DNA of 16,084 bases from JBIKLM01 sp044375105 (GTDB taxonomy: Bacteria > Planctomycetota > UBA1135 > GCA-002686595). Location: NCBI GenBank assembly GCA_044375105.1, contig JBILNK010000097.1, forward strand, positions 1 through 16,084. The letters are read 5' to 3'. This document shows, piece after piece, positions 8,651 to 16,084 of this stretch; position 1 is the stretch's first letter, and the number at the start of each line of letters is the position of its first letter. A model generated the notes under the pieces. It saw nothing but the letters and a program-made list of their open reading frames with translations, was not told where the DNA came from and did not search any database. A program made the translations under genes and the position numbers.

Positions 8651-8679
8651 GGAGCGGGACCAGACGGCGGGGTTGCCGC

Positions 8680-8685
8680 TATCCT
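8680..8685 (+). promoter_or_regulatory. Possible -10 box for a leaderless LOG transcript
   Basis: TATCCT lies exactly 7 bases ahead of the ATG at 8693, the spacing expected when transcription starts at the start codon itself. There is no Shine-Dalgarno sequence and no clear -35. The gap to the divergent SDR start is only 42 bp, which also favours a very short leader. Inference only. Confidence 0.35.
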
Positions 8686-8692
8686 CCCGGCC

Positions 8693-9268
8693 ATGCGGAT
8701 CTGCGTCTACTGCGCGTCGAGCAACTCCTGCGATCCCGAGTACCACGCCGTGGCCCGCGAGCTGGGTGTGCGGCTGGCGCGGGCTGGCCACCAGATCGTC
8801 TACGGCGGCGGCGCGCGCGGCTCCATGGGCGCCCTGGCCGACGGCGCCCTGTCGGCCGGCGGCCAGGTGCACGGCGTCCTGCCCCACTTCATGAACGAGA
8901 TCGAATGGGGTCATCGCGGGCTGTCGGGCCTCGAACTGGTCGACGACATGCGCACCCGCAAGCACCGCATGCTCGAGCGCGCGGACGCGGTGGTCGCCCT
9001 GCCCGGCGGGTCGGGCACGCTCGAAGAGCTGTTCGAGGCCCTGACCCTCAAGCGCCTGGGGCTCTTGCCGATCCCGATCCTGCTGGTCGACACGCGCGGC
9101 TTCTATACGCAGCTCGAGGCCCTGCTGGTGCGCTGCGTCGAAGAGCGCTTCATGGCTCGCGAACACCTGGCCATGTGGTGCCGCGTGGCCGATCCGGAGG
9201 CGGCCCTCGAGGCGCTCGCGGAGGGCTCGAGCTGGCCGGCGGACGCGCTGCGCTTCGCGGCCACCTGA
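8693..9268 (+). CDS. LOG-family (TIGR00730) nucleoside 5'-monophosphate phosphoribohydrolase
   Basis: The 191-aa product starts at ATG 8693, directly onto the first strand MRICVYCASS. The family hallmarks are all present: YGGGARGSMGALA (37-49), the MRTRKHRM segment (86-93) with the conserved Arg/Lys, and PGGSGTLEE (104-112), the PGGxGTxxE active-site motif. Known members cut N6-modified or plain AMP into ribose-5-phosphate and the free base. In plants and some bacteria this releases active cytokinins; older annotation calls them lysine decarboxylase-like, which is misleading. Length is normal (about 190 aa). It is a soluble cytoplasmic enzyme. It stands alone on the plus strand, divergent from the SDR. 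The motifs make the family certain; the physiological nucleotide is unknown. Confidence 0.93.
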   Translation: MRICVYCASSNSCDPEYHAVARELGVRLARAGHQIVYGGGARGSMGALADGALSAGGQVHGVLPHFMNEIEWGHRGLSGLELVDDMRTRKHRMLERADAVVALPGGSGTLEELFEALTLKRLGLLPIPILLVDTRGFYTQLEALLVRCVEERFMAREHLAMWCRVADPEAALEALAEGSSWPADALRFAAT

Positions 9269-9689
9269 GGCCCTAGCGCGGCCCGGCGGTCCCCCAGCGG
9301 GCGGGCCGGGGTCGAAGCGGGGCTTGGCCGCGGCTCCAAGCCTGCCCGGGCCCCGGCCCGGCGACGGGCGCGCCGAGGAGCCCGGGACGGGGCGAGACCC
9401 GCGCCTTTTCGCGGCGGCCCCCACGCCGGGCCGTGCCGCCCCCCTGCCTCGACGGTCTGGGCCCACGAAACGCGCGCGCCTCCAGATCTGGGTGCCCGCG
9501 TCCAGTCGCAGGCCGCCCCGGGCCGGACCAGCCCACCCAGGTACGGGGCGGGAGGCCTTCGGCCCCGCCGGCCCCTCGGCTGCCCTGCGGAGTCCGAGCC
9601 CGGGACCGCTCTAGTCCCAGACCCGGGCCAACCGATGGGCCCAGCCGGCGGGGTCGCAAGATGGCCCCCGGCGCCGTCCCCCCGATCCC
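9269..9689. other. Gene-free 421-bp spacer, extremely GC-rich
   Basis: I find no believable gene on either strand; open frames here are Pro/Arg/Gly-rich and share no known motif. About 10 bases after the LOG stop, CGGCCCG (9279-9285) and CGGGCCG (9302-9308) form a 7-bp inverted repeat with a 16-nt loop, a possible weak terminator without a T-run. The fadE promoter should lie in the right half, but I see no clear -35/-10 pair and no Shine-Dalgarno before the ATG at 9690. Confidence 0.4.
9279..9308 (+). terminator. Weak hairpin after the LOG gene
   Basis: A 7-bp perfect stem (CGGCCCG with CGGGCCG) surrounds a 16-nt loop, starting about 10 bases beyond the TGA at 9266-9268. It has no T-run, so the terminator call is tentative. 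Confidence 0.25.
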
Positions 9690-12212
9690 ATGCTGTCGAC
9701 CCTGCGCGAACTGGCCCTGCTCTGGAACCACCCCTTCCTGACCCTCGGCGTGCTCGGCCTGGCCGTGCTGGCCCTCGGGTTCTTTTCGGCGCCCCTGTGG
9801 GCCTGGTGGACGGCCGCGCTGCTGGCCTTGGTGCTGGTCTCCGCGCCGCTCTGGCTGCTGCTGATCGCCGCCCTGGCCGCGGTCGTGTTCTCGCTCGAGC
9901 CCCTGCGCCGCGCGCTGGTCACGCGGCCGGTGATGGCCCTAATGAAGCTGCTCCAATTCCTGCCGGCGATCAGCCAGACGGAACGCGAAGCGCTCGAAGC
10001 GGGCACGGTCTGGGCCGACGCCGAGCTGTTCTCGGGCAAACCGGATTTCGAGCGCCTCTCCTCCGAGGCCTATCCGGACCTGACCCCGGAAGAACGCGCC
10101 TTCCTGGAGGGTCCGGTGGCCGAGGCCTGCCGCTTGACCGACGACTGGCAGGTGTTCCAGGACCGCGATCTGCCGCCCGAGGTGTGGCGCTTCCTCAAGG
10201 AGCAGCGCTTCTTCGGCCTGATCATCCCCAAGCAATACGGCGGCCACGGATTCTCGCCCTCGGCCAACAGCGCGGTGGTCAAGAAACTGGCCTCGCGCTC
10301 CGGACCTCTGGCGATCACCGTGATGGTGCCCAACTCCCTGGGCCCCGCCGAACTGCTGATCCACTACGGCACCGAGTCCCAGAAGAACCACTATCTGCCG
10401 CGGCTGGCGCGCGGGGAGGAGATCCCCTGCTTCGCGCTGACCGAACCGGGCGCGGGCTCGGACGCCGGCGCGCTGAGTTCGCGCGGCGAGGTCGTGCGCG
10501 GCGAGGACGGCGGCCTGTACCTGCGGCTGTCCTGGAACAAGCGCTACATCACCCTGGCGGCGGTCTCGACCGTGCTCGGGCTGGCCTTCAAACTCAGCGA
10601 CCCAGACAACCTGCTGGGCCGCGGTCGAGACCTGGGCATCACCTGCGCGTTGATCCCGACGCGCACCCCGGGGGTGGTGCTGGGCAAGCGCCACGATCCC
10701 CTGGGCGTGCCGTTCTACAACTGCCCCACCTCGGGCGAAAACGTGCTCGTGCCGATCGATGCGATCATCGGCGGGCCCGAGGGCGCCGGCAAGGGCTGGC
10801 GCATGCTGATGGAGTGCCTGGCCGCAGGGCGCGGCATCTCGCTGCCCGCCTCCAGCACCGCGGCGGCCCTGATGAGCGCCCGCGTGGCCGGGGCCTATGC
10901 GGCCGTGCGCAAGCAATTCGGCCTGGCGATCGGTCGCTTCGAAGGCATCCAAGAGCCCTTGGCGCGCATCGGCGGCACCGCCTACATCCTGGAGGCCGCC
11001 CGGCGCTACACCAACGGCGGTCTCGACTCCGGGGCCAAGCCCGCGGTGGTGACCGCCATGGCCAAGTACGCCTTCACCGAAGCCGCCCGCCACGCGCTCA
11101 ACGACGCCATGGACATCCTGGGCGGAGCCGCGATCTCGCGCGGCCCCCGCAACCTGCTGGCCAACGCCTACCAGGGCACCCCGATCAGCATCACCGTCGA
11201 AGGCGCCAACATCCTGACGCGCACGCTGATGATCTTCGGGCAGGGTGCGATCCGCTGCCATCCCTACGCCTACCAGGAGGTCAAGGCCATGGAGGCGGAC
11301 GATGCCGTGGCCTTCGACCGGGCCTTCTGGTCCCACGTCCGCCACGTGGTCGAAAACGGCTGCCGCACCGTGGTCCACAGCCTGACCCGCGGGCGCTTCG
11401 CTTCCTACCCGCTCGAAGGCCCGACCGGCCCCTACTACCGGCGCTTGGCCTGGGCCTCGGCCTCCTTCGCCTTCCTGGCGGACCTGTCCATGGCCAGCTT
11501 GGGCGGCGATCTCAAGCGCCGCGAGACGGTCACCGGGCGCTTCTCGGACATCTTCATCTGGATGTACCTCGGGAACGCCGTGCTGCGCCGCTTCGAGGCC
11601 GAGGGCGCCAAGCAGGAGGACGAAGCCTTCCTGCACTGGTCGATGGAGCACGCCTTCGAGCGCATGCAAGCCGGCTTCGATGGCCTGTACCGCAACCTGC
11701 CCGTGCCGGTCCTGGGCTGGATCCTGCGCCATCCGGTGGCTTTGTGGTCGCGCATCAACCCGCTCGGCCGCGGCCCCAGCGACGCCCAAGGCGCGGCCGT
11801 GGCCAACGCCCTGCAACGTCCCGGCCCGCAGCGCGACGCACTGACCGCCGGCCTCTACATCCCGACCGACCTGTCGCAGCATCTGGCGGAGCTCGAGCGC
11901 GCCTTCGTGCTGTGCCACCAGGCCGACGAGGTGCTCGCCAAGCTGCGCAGCGCCGTCAAGGCCGGCAAGCTCCAGCGCGCCCCCCTGGCCGCCCAGCTGC
12001 AAGCCGCCCTGGAGGCCCAGCTGATCAGCCGCGCCGAAGCCGAGCGCGTGGCCGAAGCCGAAAAGGCCCGCGACCAGGTGATCCAGGTGGATTCCTTCAG
12101 CCTGGAGGAATACCGCAGCACCAGCGCCCACCCGGCGCGAGCCGGCTCCATGGAGCCCGGCATGCCGCCCGCGCCGCGCAGCCCCGCCCCTGCCGGCCAA
12201 AACTGGGGTTGA
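9690..12212 (+). CDS. fadE: FadE-type acyl-CoA dehydrogenase, membrane-associated
   Basis: The 840-aa product is close to the length of E. coli FadE (about 814 aa). It catalyses the first step of beta-oxidation, acyl-CoA to trans-2-enoyl-CoA, with FAD. Residues 15-67 hold two or three hydrophobic segments (FLTLGVLGLAVLALGF, ALLALVLVSAPLWLLLIAAL) that should fix it to the inner membrane, as in FadE. The dehydrogenase core runs from about 100 to 530: FGLIIPKQYGGHGFS (175-189), FALTEPGAGSDAG (248-260, flavin/substrate loop), ALNDAMDILGGAAISRG (469-485) and VEGANILTR (503-511), where Glu504 aligns with the catalytic base of the EGT loop in shorter acyl-CoA dehydrogenases. Residues from about 535 form the FadE-specific C-terminal domain (DUF1974). 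It converges with the FadD gene downstream, a fitting partner that supplies its substrate. The start is supported by the immediate hydrophobic N-terminus. Confidence 0.95.
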   Translation: MLSTLRELALLWNHPFLTLGVLGLAVLALGFFSAPLWAWWTAALLALVLVSAPLWLLLIAALAAVVFSLEPLRRALVTRPVMALMKLLQFLPAISQTEREALEAGTVWADAELFSGKPDFERLSSEAYPDLTPEERAFLEGPVAEACRLTDDWQVFQDRDLPPEVWRFLKEQRFFGLIIPKQYGGHGFSPSANSAVVKKLASRSGPLAITVMVPNSLGPAELLIHYGTESQKNHYLPRLARGEEIPCFALTEPGAGSDAGALSSRGEVVRGEDGGLYLRLSWNKRYITLAAVSTVLGLAFKLSDPDNLLGRGRDLGITCALIPTRTPGVVLGKRHDPLGVPFYNCPTSGENVLVPIDAIIGGPEGAGKGWRMLMECLAAGRGISLPASSTAAALMSARVAGAYAAVRKQFGLAIGRFEGIQEPLARIGGTAYILEAARRYTNGGLDSGAKPAVVTAMAKYAFTEAARHALNDAMDILGGAAISRGPRNLLANAYQGTPISITVEGANILTRTLMIFGQGAIRCHPYAYQEVKAMEADDAVAFDRAFWSHVRHVVENGCRTVVHSLTRGRFASYPLEGPTGPYYRRLAWASASFAFLADLSMASLGGDLKRRETVTGRFSDIFIWMYLGNAVLRRFEAEGAKQEDEAFLHWSMEHAFERMQAGFDGLYRNLPVPVLGWILRHPVALWSRINPLGRGPSDAQGAAVANALQRPGPQRDALTAGLYIPTDLSQHLAELERAFVLCHQADEVLAKLRSAVKAGKLQRAPLAAQLQAALEAQLISRAEAERVAEAEKARDQVIQVDSFSLEEYRSTSAHPARAGSMEPGMPPAPRSPAPAGQNWG

Positions 12213-12277
12213 GCGGCCCGAGCGCCGGCCAGGCCGCAGCACAGCGACGGCGAGGGCGGACCGAGCCCGGACCAGGC

Positions 12278-12298
12278 AGCGCCGGGGCGCCCGGCGCT
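12278..12298. terminator. Bidirectional terminator-like hairpin between convergent fadE and fadD
   Basis: AGCGCCGGG (12278-12286) and CCCGGCGCT (12290-12298) are a perfect 9-bp stem with a GCG loop, midway in the 128-bp gap between two converging stop codons. There is no T-run on either side, but position and symmetry suit a shared terminator. Confidence 0.52.
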
Positions 12299-12340
12299 CA
12301 CGGAGCGCCTCGGCCGGGTCGGTCCAGGCCGTAGCCGGGA

Positions 12341-14041
12341 TCAGCGAGCGGCTCCGGGCTTCCGGCGGGCGAGTTCGCGATCGCGCAGCTCGCGGCGCAG
12401 GATCTTGAGCACCGAGCTCTTCGGCAGCTCGGGCAGGAACTCGACCTCGTAGGGCACCTTGTAGCCGGCCAGCTGGGTCTTGCAGAAGGCGCGCAGTTCT
12501 TCGGCGCTAGCCTGCTGGCCTGGTCGCAGCACCACGAAGGACTTGACCGATTCGATGCGCTCGGGATCGGGGACGCCGATCGTCGCGGCCTCGAGCACCT
12601 TGGGGTGCGACATCAAGACCCCGTCGACCTCGTCGGGGAAGACCTTCATGCCGTTGAAGTTGATCATGTCCTTCATGCGGCCGACGATCCGGAAGTAGCC
12701 CTGTTCGTCCATGGCCGCCAGGTCGCCGGTGTGCATCCAGCCGTCGATCAGGACCTTCTGGGTCTCGTCCGGCCGCTGCCAGTAGCCGACCATCACCTGC
12801 GGCCCGCGGATCACCAGCTCGCCCTCCCGGCCCGGGGGCAGTTCGGTACGACCGTCGTCGACCGAGACCACCCGCGCTTCCGTGGCGGGCACGGGGATGC
12901 CCACGGAGCCGATCTTGCGCAGACCGCCCAGCGGATTGACGTGCGTCACCGGCGAGGTCTCGCTCATGCCGAAGCCCTCGATGATGCGCGCGCCGGTCAG
13001 AGCCTCGAAGCGCTCCAGCACGTCCTTGGCGATCGGGGCCGAACCCGAGAAGCAGCTCTTGACGCTGCGCACGTCGACCTGCTCGATGCCCGGGTAATTG
13101 TTGAGGCTGTTGAACAGGGTTGGCACGCCGGGGAACAGCGTCACGCGGTGCTTGGCGATGGCGCGCACCAGGGCCTTGGTATCGCGCGGATTGGGCAGCA
13201 GCACCAGATGCGCACCGATCGCCAGTCCGTAGTTCATGCAGACCGTCAGGCCGAAGACGTGGAACAGCGGCAGGGCGGTCAGCATGACTTCGCGGCCGGG
13301 CTCGGCCGAAGCGAACCAGGCGGTCACCTGGGCCACGTTGGCACCCAGGTTGCGATGGCTGAGCATGGCCGCCTTCGAGACGCCGGTGGTGCCGCCGGTG
13401 TATTGCAGCACGGCCAGGGCCTCGCTGAGCGCCGCGCTGCCGCCCGGGATCGGACGCTGGGCGGCCAGCCAGGGCTTCCAGCGCGAGACCCCCGTCTCGT
13501 CGGGGAAGGCCGCGTACTTGGGTTCGGGCTCGCGCTTCAGCTTGAACGGCGCCAGCCAATTGAGCGGGAAGCGCACGTACTCCGGGATGCTGGCGACCAC
13601 GTAGTGGCGCGCGGGCAGGCTGGCCCGCGCCGGACGCAGCGTCTTGACCCACAGGAAGTCGGCCACGATCGCCAGCGACACGCCCGCGTCGCGCCATTGA
13701 TGCTCGACCTCGCGCAGGGTGTAGAGCGGGTTGGTCATGACCGCCACGGCGCCCAGCCAGAGCACGGCTTGGAAGGCGATCACCGCCTGGGGCAGGTTGG
13801 GCAGTTGGATCGCGACCCGATCGCCGGGGCGCACCCCGAGGGCCGCCAGGCCGGCGGCGGCGCGGCGCACCTCGAGCTCGAGCTCGGCGTAGCTGAGCGT
13901 GCGGTTCAGGAACGTCAGGGCCGGGCGGCCGGGAAAACGCTCCGCGCTGGCGGCGAACAGCGCGGGGATGCAGGGCAGATCGGCCGGCAGGTCGGCGGGC
14001 ACATCCGGGTCGTAGTGGGCCAGCCAGGGATGGACGCTCAT
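12341..14041 (-). CDS. fadD: FadD-type long-chain fatty acid--CoA ligase (AMP-forming)
   Basis: The 566-aa product, close to FadD's usual 560 aa, starts at the ATG at 14039-14041. It activates fatty acids to acyl-CoA by way of acyl-AMP. Adenylate-forming motifs occur in order: YTGGTTGVSKAAMLSH (214-229, phosphate loop), LPLFHVFGLT (258-267), EGFGMSETSPV (355-365), GWMHTGD (434-440), GRMKDMINFNGMKVFP (454-469, hinge and FadD signature) and LKILRREL with the catalytic Lys546. Two usually conserved glycines are changed: the P-loop has KAAML where E. coli FadD has KGAML, and the last motif has VLKIL where VGKIL is usual. The enzyme is cytoplasmic or peripheral to the inner membrane. It converges with fadE, whose substrate it makes, and is divergent from the NudL gene across 288 bp. 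No FadR-like operator was recognised. Fatty-acid chain-length preference cannot be read from sequence. Confidence 0.94.
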   Translation of the reverse strand: MSVHPWLAHYDPDVPADLPADLPCIPALFAASAERFPGRPALTFLNRTLSYAELELEVRRAAAGLAALGVRPGDRVAIQLPNLPQAVIAFQAVLWLGAVAVMTNPLYTLREVEHQWRDAGVSLAIVADFLWVKTLRPARASLPARHYVVASIPEYVRFPLNWLAPFKLKREPEPKYAAFPDETGVSRWKPWLAAQRPIPGGSAALSEALAVLQYTGGTTGVSKAAMLSHRNLGANVAQVTAWFASAEPGREVMLTALPLFHVFGLTVCMNYGLAIGAHLVLLPNPRDTKALVRAIAKHRVTLFPGVPTLFNSLNNYPGIEQVDVRSVKSCFSGSAPIAKDVLERFEALTGARIIEGFGMSETSPVTHVNPLGGLRKIGSVGIPVPATEARVVSVDDGRTELPPGREGELVIRGPQVMVGYWQRPDETQKVLIDGWMHTGDLAAMDEQGYFRIVGRMKDMINFNGMKVFPDEVDGVLMSHPKVLEAATIGVPDPERIESVKSFVVLRPGQQASAEELRAFCKTQLAGYKVPYEVEFLPELPKSSVLKILRRELRDRELARRKPGAAR

Positions 14042-14329
14042 GGGCAGCTCGACGGCGAAGGGCGGTGCGAAGGCACGAAGCTACGCAGTCAGGCACCCGA
14101 CCGTCCCCTGCGGCGCGCCGCCCTCGCCGGCATGGCCAGGGACGGGACGGGCCCGTCTGCGGGCCGCGAGACCCTCCGGGCGCGGGGCCCGCACGCGCAG
14201 CCGGCGCCCCAGGACCCAGCCCCGCCCCGCTCGCCGGCCCAGCGAAAGCGACGGCCGCTCGGCGGCGTCTGCCCGCCAGGGCCGCCCCCCCGGAACCCAA
14301 GGGGGTCGGGCTGCTAGGCTCTCCGCCCC
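14042..14329. other. 288-bp divergent promoter region between fadD and nudL
   Basis: No gene is credible here; the frames are Arg/Pro/Gly-rich. It must hold the promoters of both divergent genes. For nudL the best candidate is the extended -10 at 14312-14320. For fadD, TAGCTT on the minus strand around 14077-14082 could be a -10 about 36 nt ahead of the ATG, in the least GC-rich part of the gap (about 14070-14095). No inverted repeat resembling a known fatty-acid regulator site was recognised. Confidence 0.35.
14315..14320 (+). promoter_or_regulatory. Possible extended -10 box just ahead of the NudL gene
   Basis: TGCTAGGCT (14312-14320) reads as an extended -10 (TG-n-TAGGCT) ending 9 bases before the ATG at 14330. 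There is no Shine-Dalgarno between, so a leaderless or nearly leaderless transcript is possible, as at 8680. No -35 is apparent. Inference only. Confidence 0.33.
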
Positions 14330-14926
14330 ATGGAGCCGGCCCTCGCCGATCTGCCGCGCTGGCTGGCAGCGCGCCTGGGTCCGCCGCCGTTCGCGGGCCC
14401 GACGTCGGGGCCGGCGGCCGCCGTGGCCTTGCTGTTGTGCCCTGAGCCGGATGGCCCCGCGGTGCTCCTGATGCGGCGGGCGGAGCGGGCCGGCGATCGC
14501 TGGTCGGGGCAGATCGGGCTGCCCGGCGGGTTCTACCAGGCCCTGGACGGGGACCTGCTGGCCACCGCGCGCCGCGAGGCGCGCGAGGAGCTGGCCCTCG
14601 ACCTCGAGCGCGACGCGCAGCTCCTCGGGGCGCTGACCCCGCGCTCGCCCCTGCGCGGCGGCGCGTCCGGACTGGCCGTGCTGCCGCTGGTCTTCTGGAG
14701 CGAACGGACTCCCGCGGTCGAGCTTTCTGCGGAGGCCAGCGCCGCCTTTTGGATGCCGCTCGGGCCGGCCGCGCGCGGCGAGATCGACGGCGAACAGCGC
14801 CTGGAGGGACCGAGCGGGGAACTCCGCTTGCCCGCCTGGCGCTTCGCGGGCGCAACGATCTGGGGACTGACCCACCGCATCCTGCGCGACCTGATCGAGC
14901 GCCTGCCGGGGGAGCCCCGGCGATGA
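14330..14926 (+). CDS. nudL: NudL-type CoA pyrophosphatase (Nudix hydrolase)
   Basis: The 198-aa product matches the usual NudL length (about 190 aa). Residues 45-67 (AVLLMRRAERAGDRW, then SGQIGLPGG) follow the CoA-Nudix signature LLxxR...R...GQIxFPGG, with Leu for the usual Phe. The Nudix box follows: Gly67, Asp73 and REAREEL (82-88), carrying the metal-binding glutamates. FWMPL (about 140) and IWGLTHRIL near residue 177 also fit the family. Known members split CoA and its derivatives into 3',5'-ADP and 4'-phosphopantetheine with Mg2+ or Mn2+. The stop codon overlaps the start of the PlsC-like gene (ATGA at 14923-14926), so the two are almost surely co-translated. The neighbours FadE, FadD and PlsC all handle acyl-CoA, which fits a role in CoA or acyl-CoA turnover. 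Activity on acyl-CoA rather than free CoA is not shown. Confidence 0.9.
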   Translation: MEPALADLPRWLAARLGPPPFAGPTSGPAAAVALLLCPEPDGPAVLLMRRAERAGDRWSGQIGLPGGFYQALDGDLLATARREAREELALDLERDAQLLGALTPRSPLRGGASGLAVLPLVFWSERTPAVELSAEASAAFWMPLGPAARGEIDGEQRLEGPSGELRLPAWRFAGATIWGLTHRILRDLIERLPGEPRR

Positions 14927-16059
14927 GCCCGCGACCGCCGCGGGTCTACGGGCTGGTTCGCACCTGGGCCAAGGCCCTGCTGTTCGGCTTCTATCGGATC
15001 GAGATCGCCGGCCCGCCGCTGCCCCAGGACGTGCCGCTGCTGCTGATCGCGAACCATCAGAACGGCCTCGCCGACGGCGCCTTGCTGCTGCTCTCGACCG
15101 AGCGTCCGCTGCGCGTGCTGGTCAAGTACGGCCTGCTGTCGATGCCGCTGATCGGGGCCCTGCTGCGGGCCCTCGGGGCCCTGCCGGTCTATCGCCAAAA
15201 GGACGGCGTCGACCGCTCGCAGAACCAAGCCGCCTTCCGGGCGGTACACGCCGCCCTGGCGCAGCGCTCGGTGATCGCGCTGTTCCCGGAGGGCTCGAGC
15301 CACAGCGAGCCGCGGCTCGCGGAGCTCAAGACCGGCGTGGCGCGCCTGGCCCTGGGCAGTTTGGCGGAGCACGGGCCCGGGCTGGACCTGTCGATCGTGC
15401 CGATCGGCATCTGGTACGAAGCGCGCGATCGCTTCGGTAGCCGCGTGCGCGTCGAACGCGGCCCACCGATCGATCCGCGGCCCTACCTGACCCCAGGCGG
15501 CGCGGAGGATCGCCAGGCCGTGGGGCGCCTGATGGAGCATCTGCGGCACGAGCTCGAGCAGCTCTCTGCCGCGTTGCCGAGCGGGCTCGAACGTGCAGAC
15601 CTCGAGGCCGCCGTGCAGCGCCTCAGCCCGCAGCCAAGCGACGAGTTCGGGCTGCGCCAACGATTGGCAGCGCGCCTGCGGCTGCGCGCAAGCCAGGGCG
15701 GGGCGCGCTGGTCGCGCTGTTGGCGCCGATTGCACAGGCTGCGCGAGCGCCCGATCCACGCCGGCCCGAGCCCCCTGACGCGCTGGATCTGGTGGCCCCC
15801 GGGCTGGCTGTGCGCGTTGATCGCCACACGCCTGCGCCCGACGCCGGACAAACACGTGACCACCCTGCTGCTGGCGGCCACCCTGCTCTTCCCGCTGTGG
15901 TGGCTGTCCCTGCTCGGCCTGGGCGCGCGCCTCGGTGCGCCCGGCTGGGTCGCCGCAGGCCTGGTTCCGGCGCTGGCGGCTCGGAGGCGATTCAGGCTTC
16001 GACAGGGCAGACCCTCGGAAGATTTTCCCCCGGCCTCGGGCCGTTCGTCCAACTCCTAG
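14923..16059 (+). CDS. PlsC-like 1-acyl-sn-glycerol-3-phosphate acyltransferase family protein
   Basis: The 378-aa product starts at ATG 14923, overlapping the NudL stop by the ATGA arrangement. The acyltransferase domain covers residues 20 to about 230. NHQNGLADG (44-52) is the catalytic block with five residues between His45 and Asp51, as in the LPLAT subgroup that has NHPNxLxD, rather than the HX4D of classical PlsC. LGALPVYRQKD (84-94) and FPEGSSHSEPRLAELKTG (121-138) are the later blocks. The tail (about 308-355) holds two hydrophobic segments (TTLLLAATLLFPLWWLSLLG; WVAAGLVPALAA), so it is probably a membrane protein. Family members move acyl groups from acyl-CoA or acyl-ACP to glycerophosphate or lysolipids. 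Pairing with a CoA hydrolase and nearby FadD suggests lipid remodelling. The specific acceptor is unknown. The stop TAG is at 16057-16059; the remaining 25 bases hold nothing recognisable. Confidence 0.88.
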   Translation: MSPRPPRVYGLVRTWAKALLFGFYRIEIAGPPLPQDVPLLLIANHQNGLADGALLLLSTERPLRVLVKYGLLSMPLIGALLRALGALPVYRQKDGVDRSQNQAAFRAVHAALAQRSVIALFPEGSSHSEPRLAELKTGVARLALGSLAEHGPGLDLSIVPIGIWYEARDRFGSRVRVERGPPIDPRPYLTPGGAEDRQAVGRLMEHLRHELEQLSAALPSGLERADLEAAVQRLSPQPSDEFGLRQRLAARLRLRASQGGARWSRCWRRLHRLRERPIHAGPSPLTRWIWWPPGWLCALIATRLRPTPDKHVTTLLLAATLLFPLWWLSLLGLGARLGAPGWVAAGLVPALAARRRFRLRQGRPSEDFPPASGRSSNS

Positions 16060-16084
16060 CCTGGGAACTTCGCAGGGCCCGACC

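Noticed and set aside
8969..9466. Minus-strand extension of the SDR frame beyond 8650 (to 9466)
   Set aside because: It runs antisense through the LOG gene and adds residues without motifs; SDR proteins begin a few residues before TGGAGFIG.
9939..12242. 767-codon open frame antisense to fadE, and an 899-codon alternative frame on its sense strand (9635-12334)
   Set aside because: Both overlap a gene with unmistakable FadE motifs. Their composition (His/Gln/Gly/Ala/Arg-rich) is what the high-GC codon pattern produces in other frames, and no domain is visible.
12507..14855. 782-codon and 570-codon frames overlapping fadD and the fadD-nudL gap
   Set aside because: They shadow fadD in other frames or on the other strand, are Arg/Pro/Gly-rich and carry no motif; fadD motifs are complete in the chosen frame.

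Overview
The window is about 16 kb of very GC-rich bacterial chromosome with ordinary codon structure and no visible phage, insertion sequence, CRISPR, rRNA or intact tRNA. I recognise 12 protein genes: eight on the minus strand and four on the plus strand. The two secreted PQQ-type dehydrogenases share a C-terminal beta-rich module ending in SNAVPL(T/E)LVP. From memory, such tails are common in exported proteins of some Planctomycetota. With the high GC and weak Shine-Dalgarno signals this suggests a planctomycete, but that is an inference; Myxococcota or another high-GC phylum cannot be excluded.

Left part (1-3129, all minus): a saccharopine-dehydrogenase-like NAD(P)-binding protein, then a membrane-anchored protein whose C-terminal half is an exact 23-residue repeat, then a thioredoxin/TPR protein of the CnoX (YbbN) type that runs off the left edge. 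Gaps are about 90-140 bp with GC hairpins, so co-transcription is possible but not shown.

Middle part (3263-9268): two tandem paralogous exported glucose/sorbosone-type dehydrogenases, separated by a 232-bp spacer rich in hairpins. Next come a roughly 400-bp spacer, a small unrecognised protein of about 119 aa with no ATG, and a UDP-glucuronate-decarboxylase/epimerase-like SDR. All of these are on the minus strand. The SDR is divergent from a LOG-family nucleoside-monophosphate phosphoribohydrolase, with only 42 bp between the two start codons.

Right part (9690-16059): a fatty-acid and acyl-CoA block. A FadE-type membrane-linked acyl-CoA dehydrogenase (plus) converges on a FadD-type acyl-CoA ligase (minus) across a perfect 9-bp hairpin. 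A divergent pair of overlapping genes follows (ATGA): a NudL-type CoA pyrophosphatase and a PlsC-like acyltransferase. Together these activate fatty acids, start beta-oxidation, turn over CoA and move acyl groups into phospholipid.

I do not see a clearly new defence or mobile system. The most unusual items are the exact 23-residue repeat protein, the duplicated secreted dehydrogenases with their shared C-terminal module, and the small orphan protein at 7128-7487.
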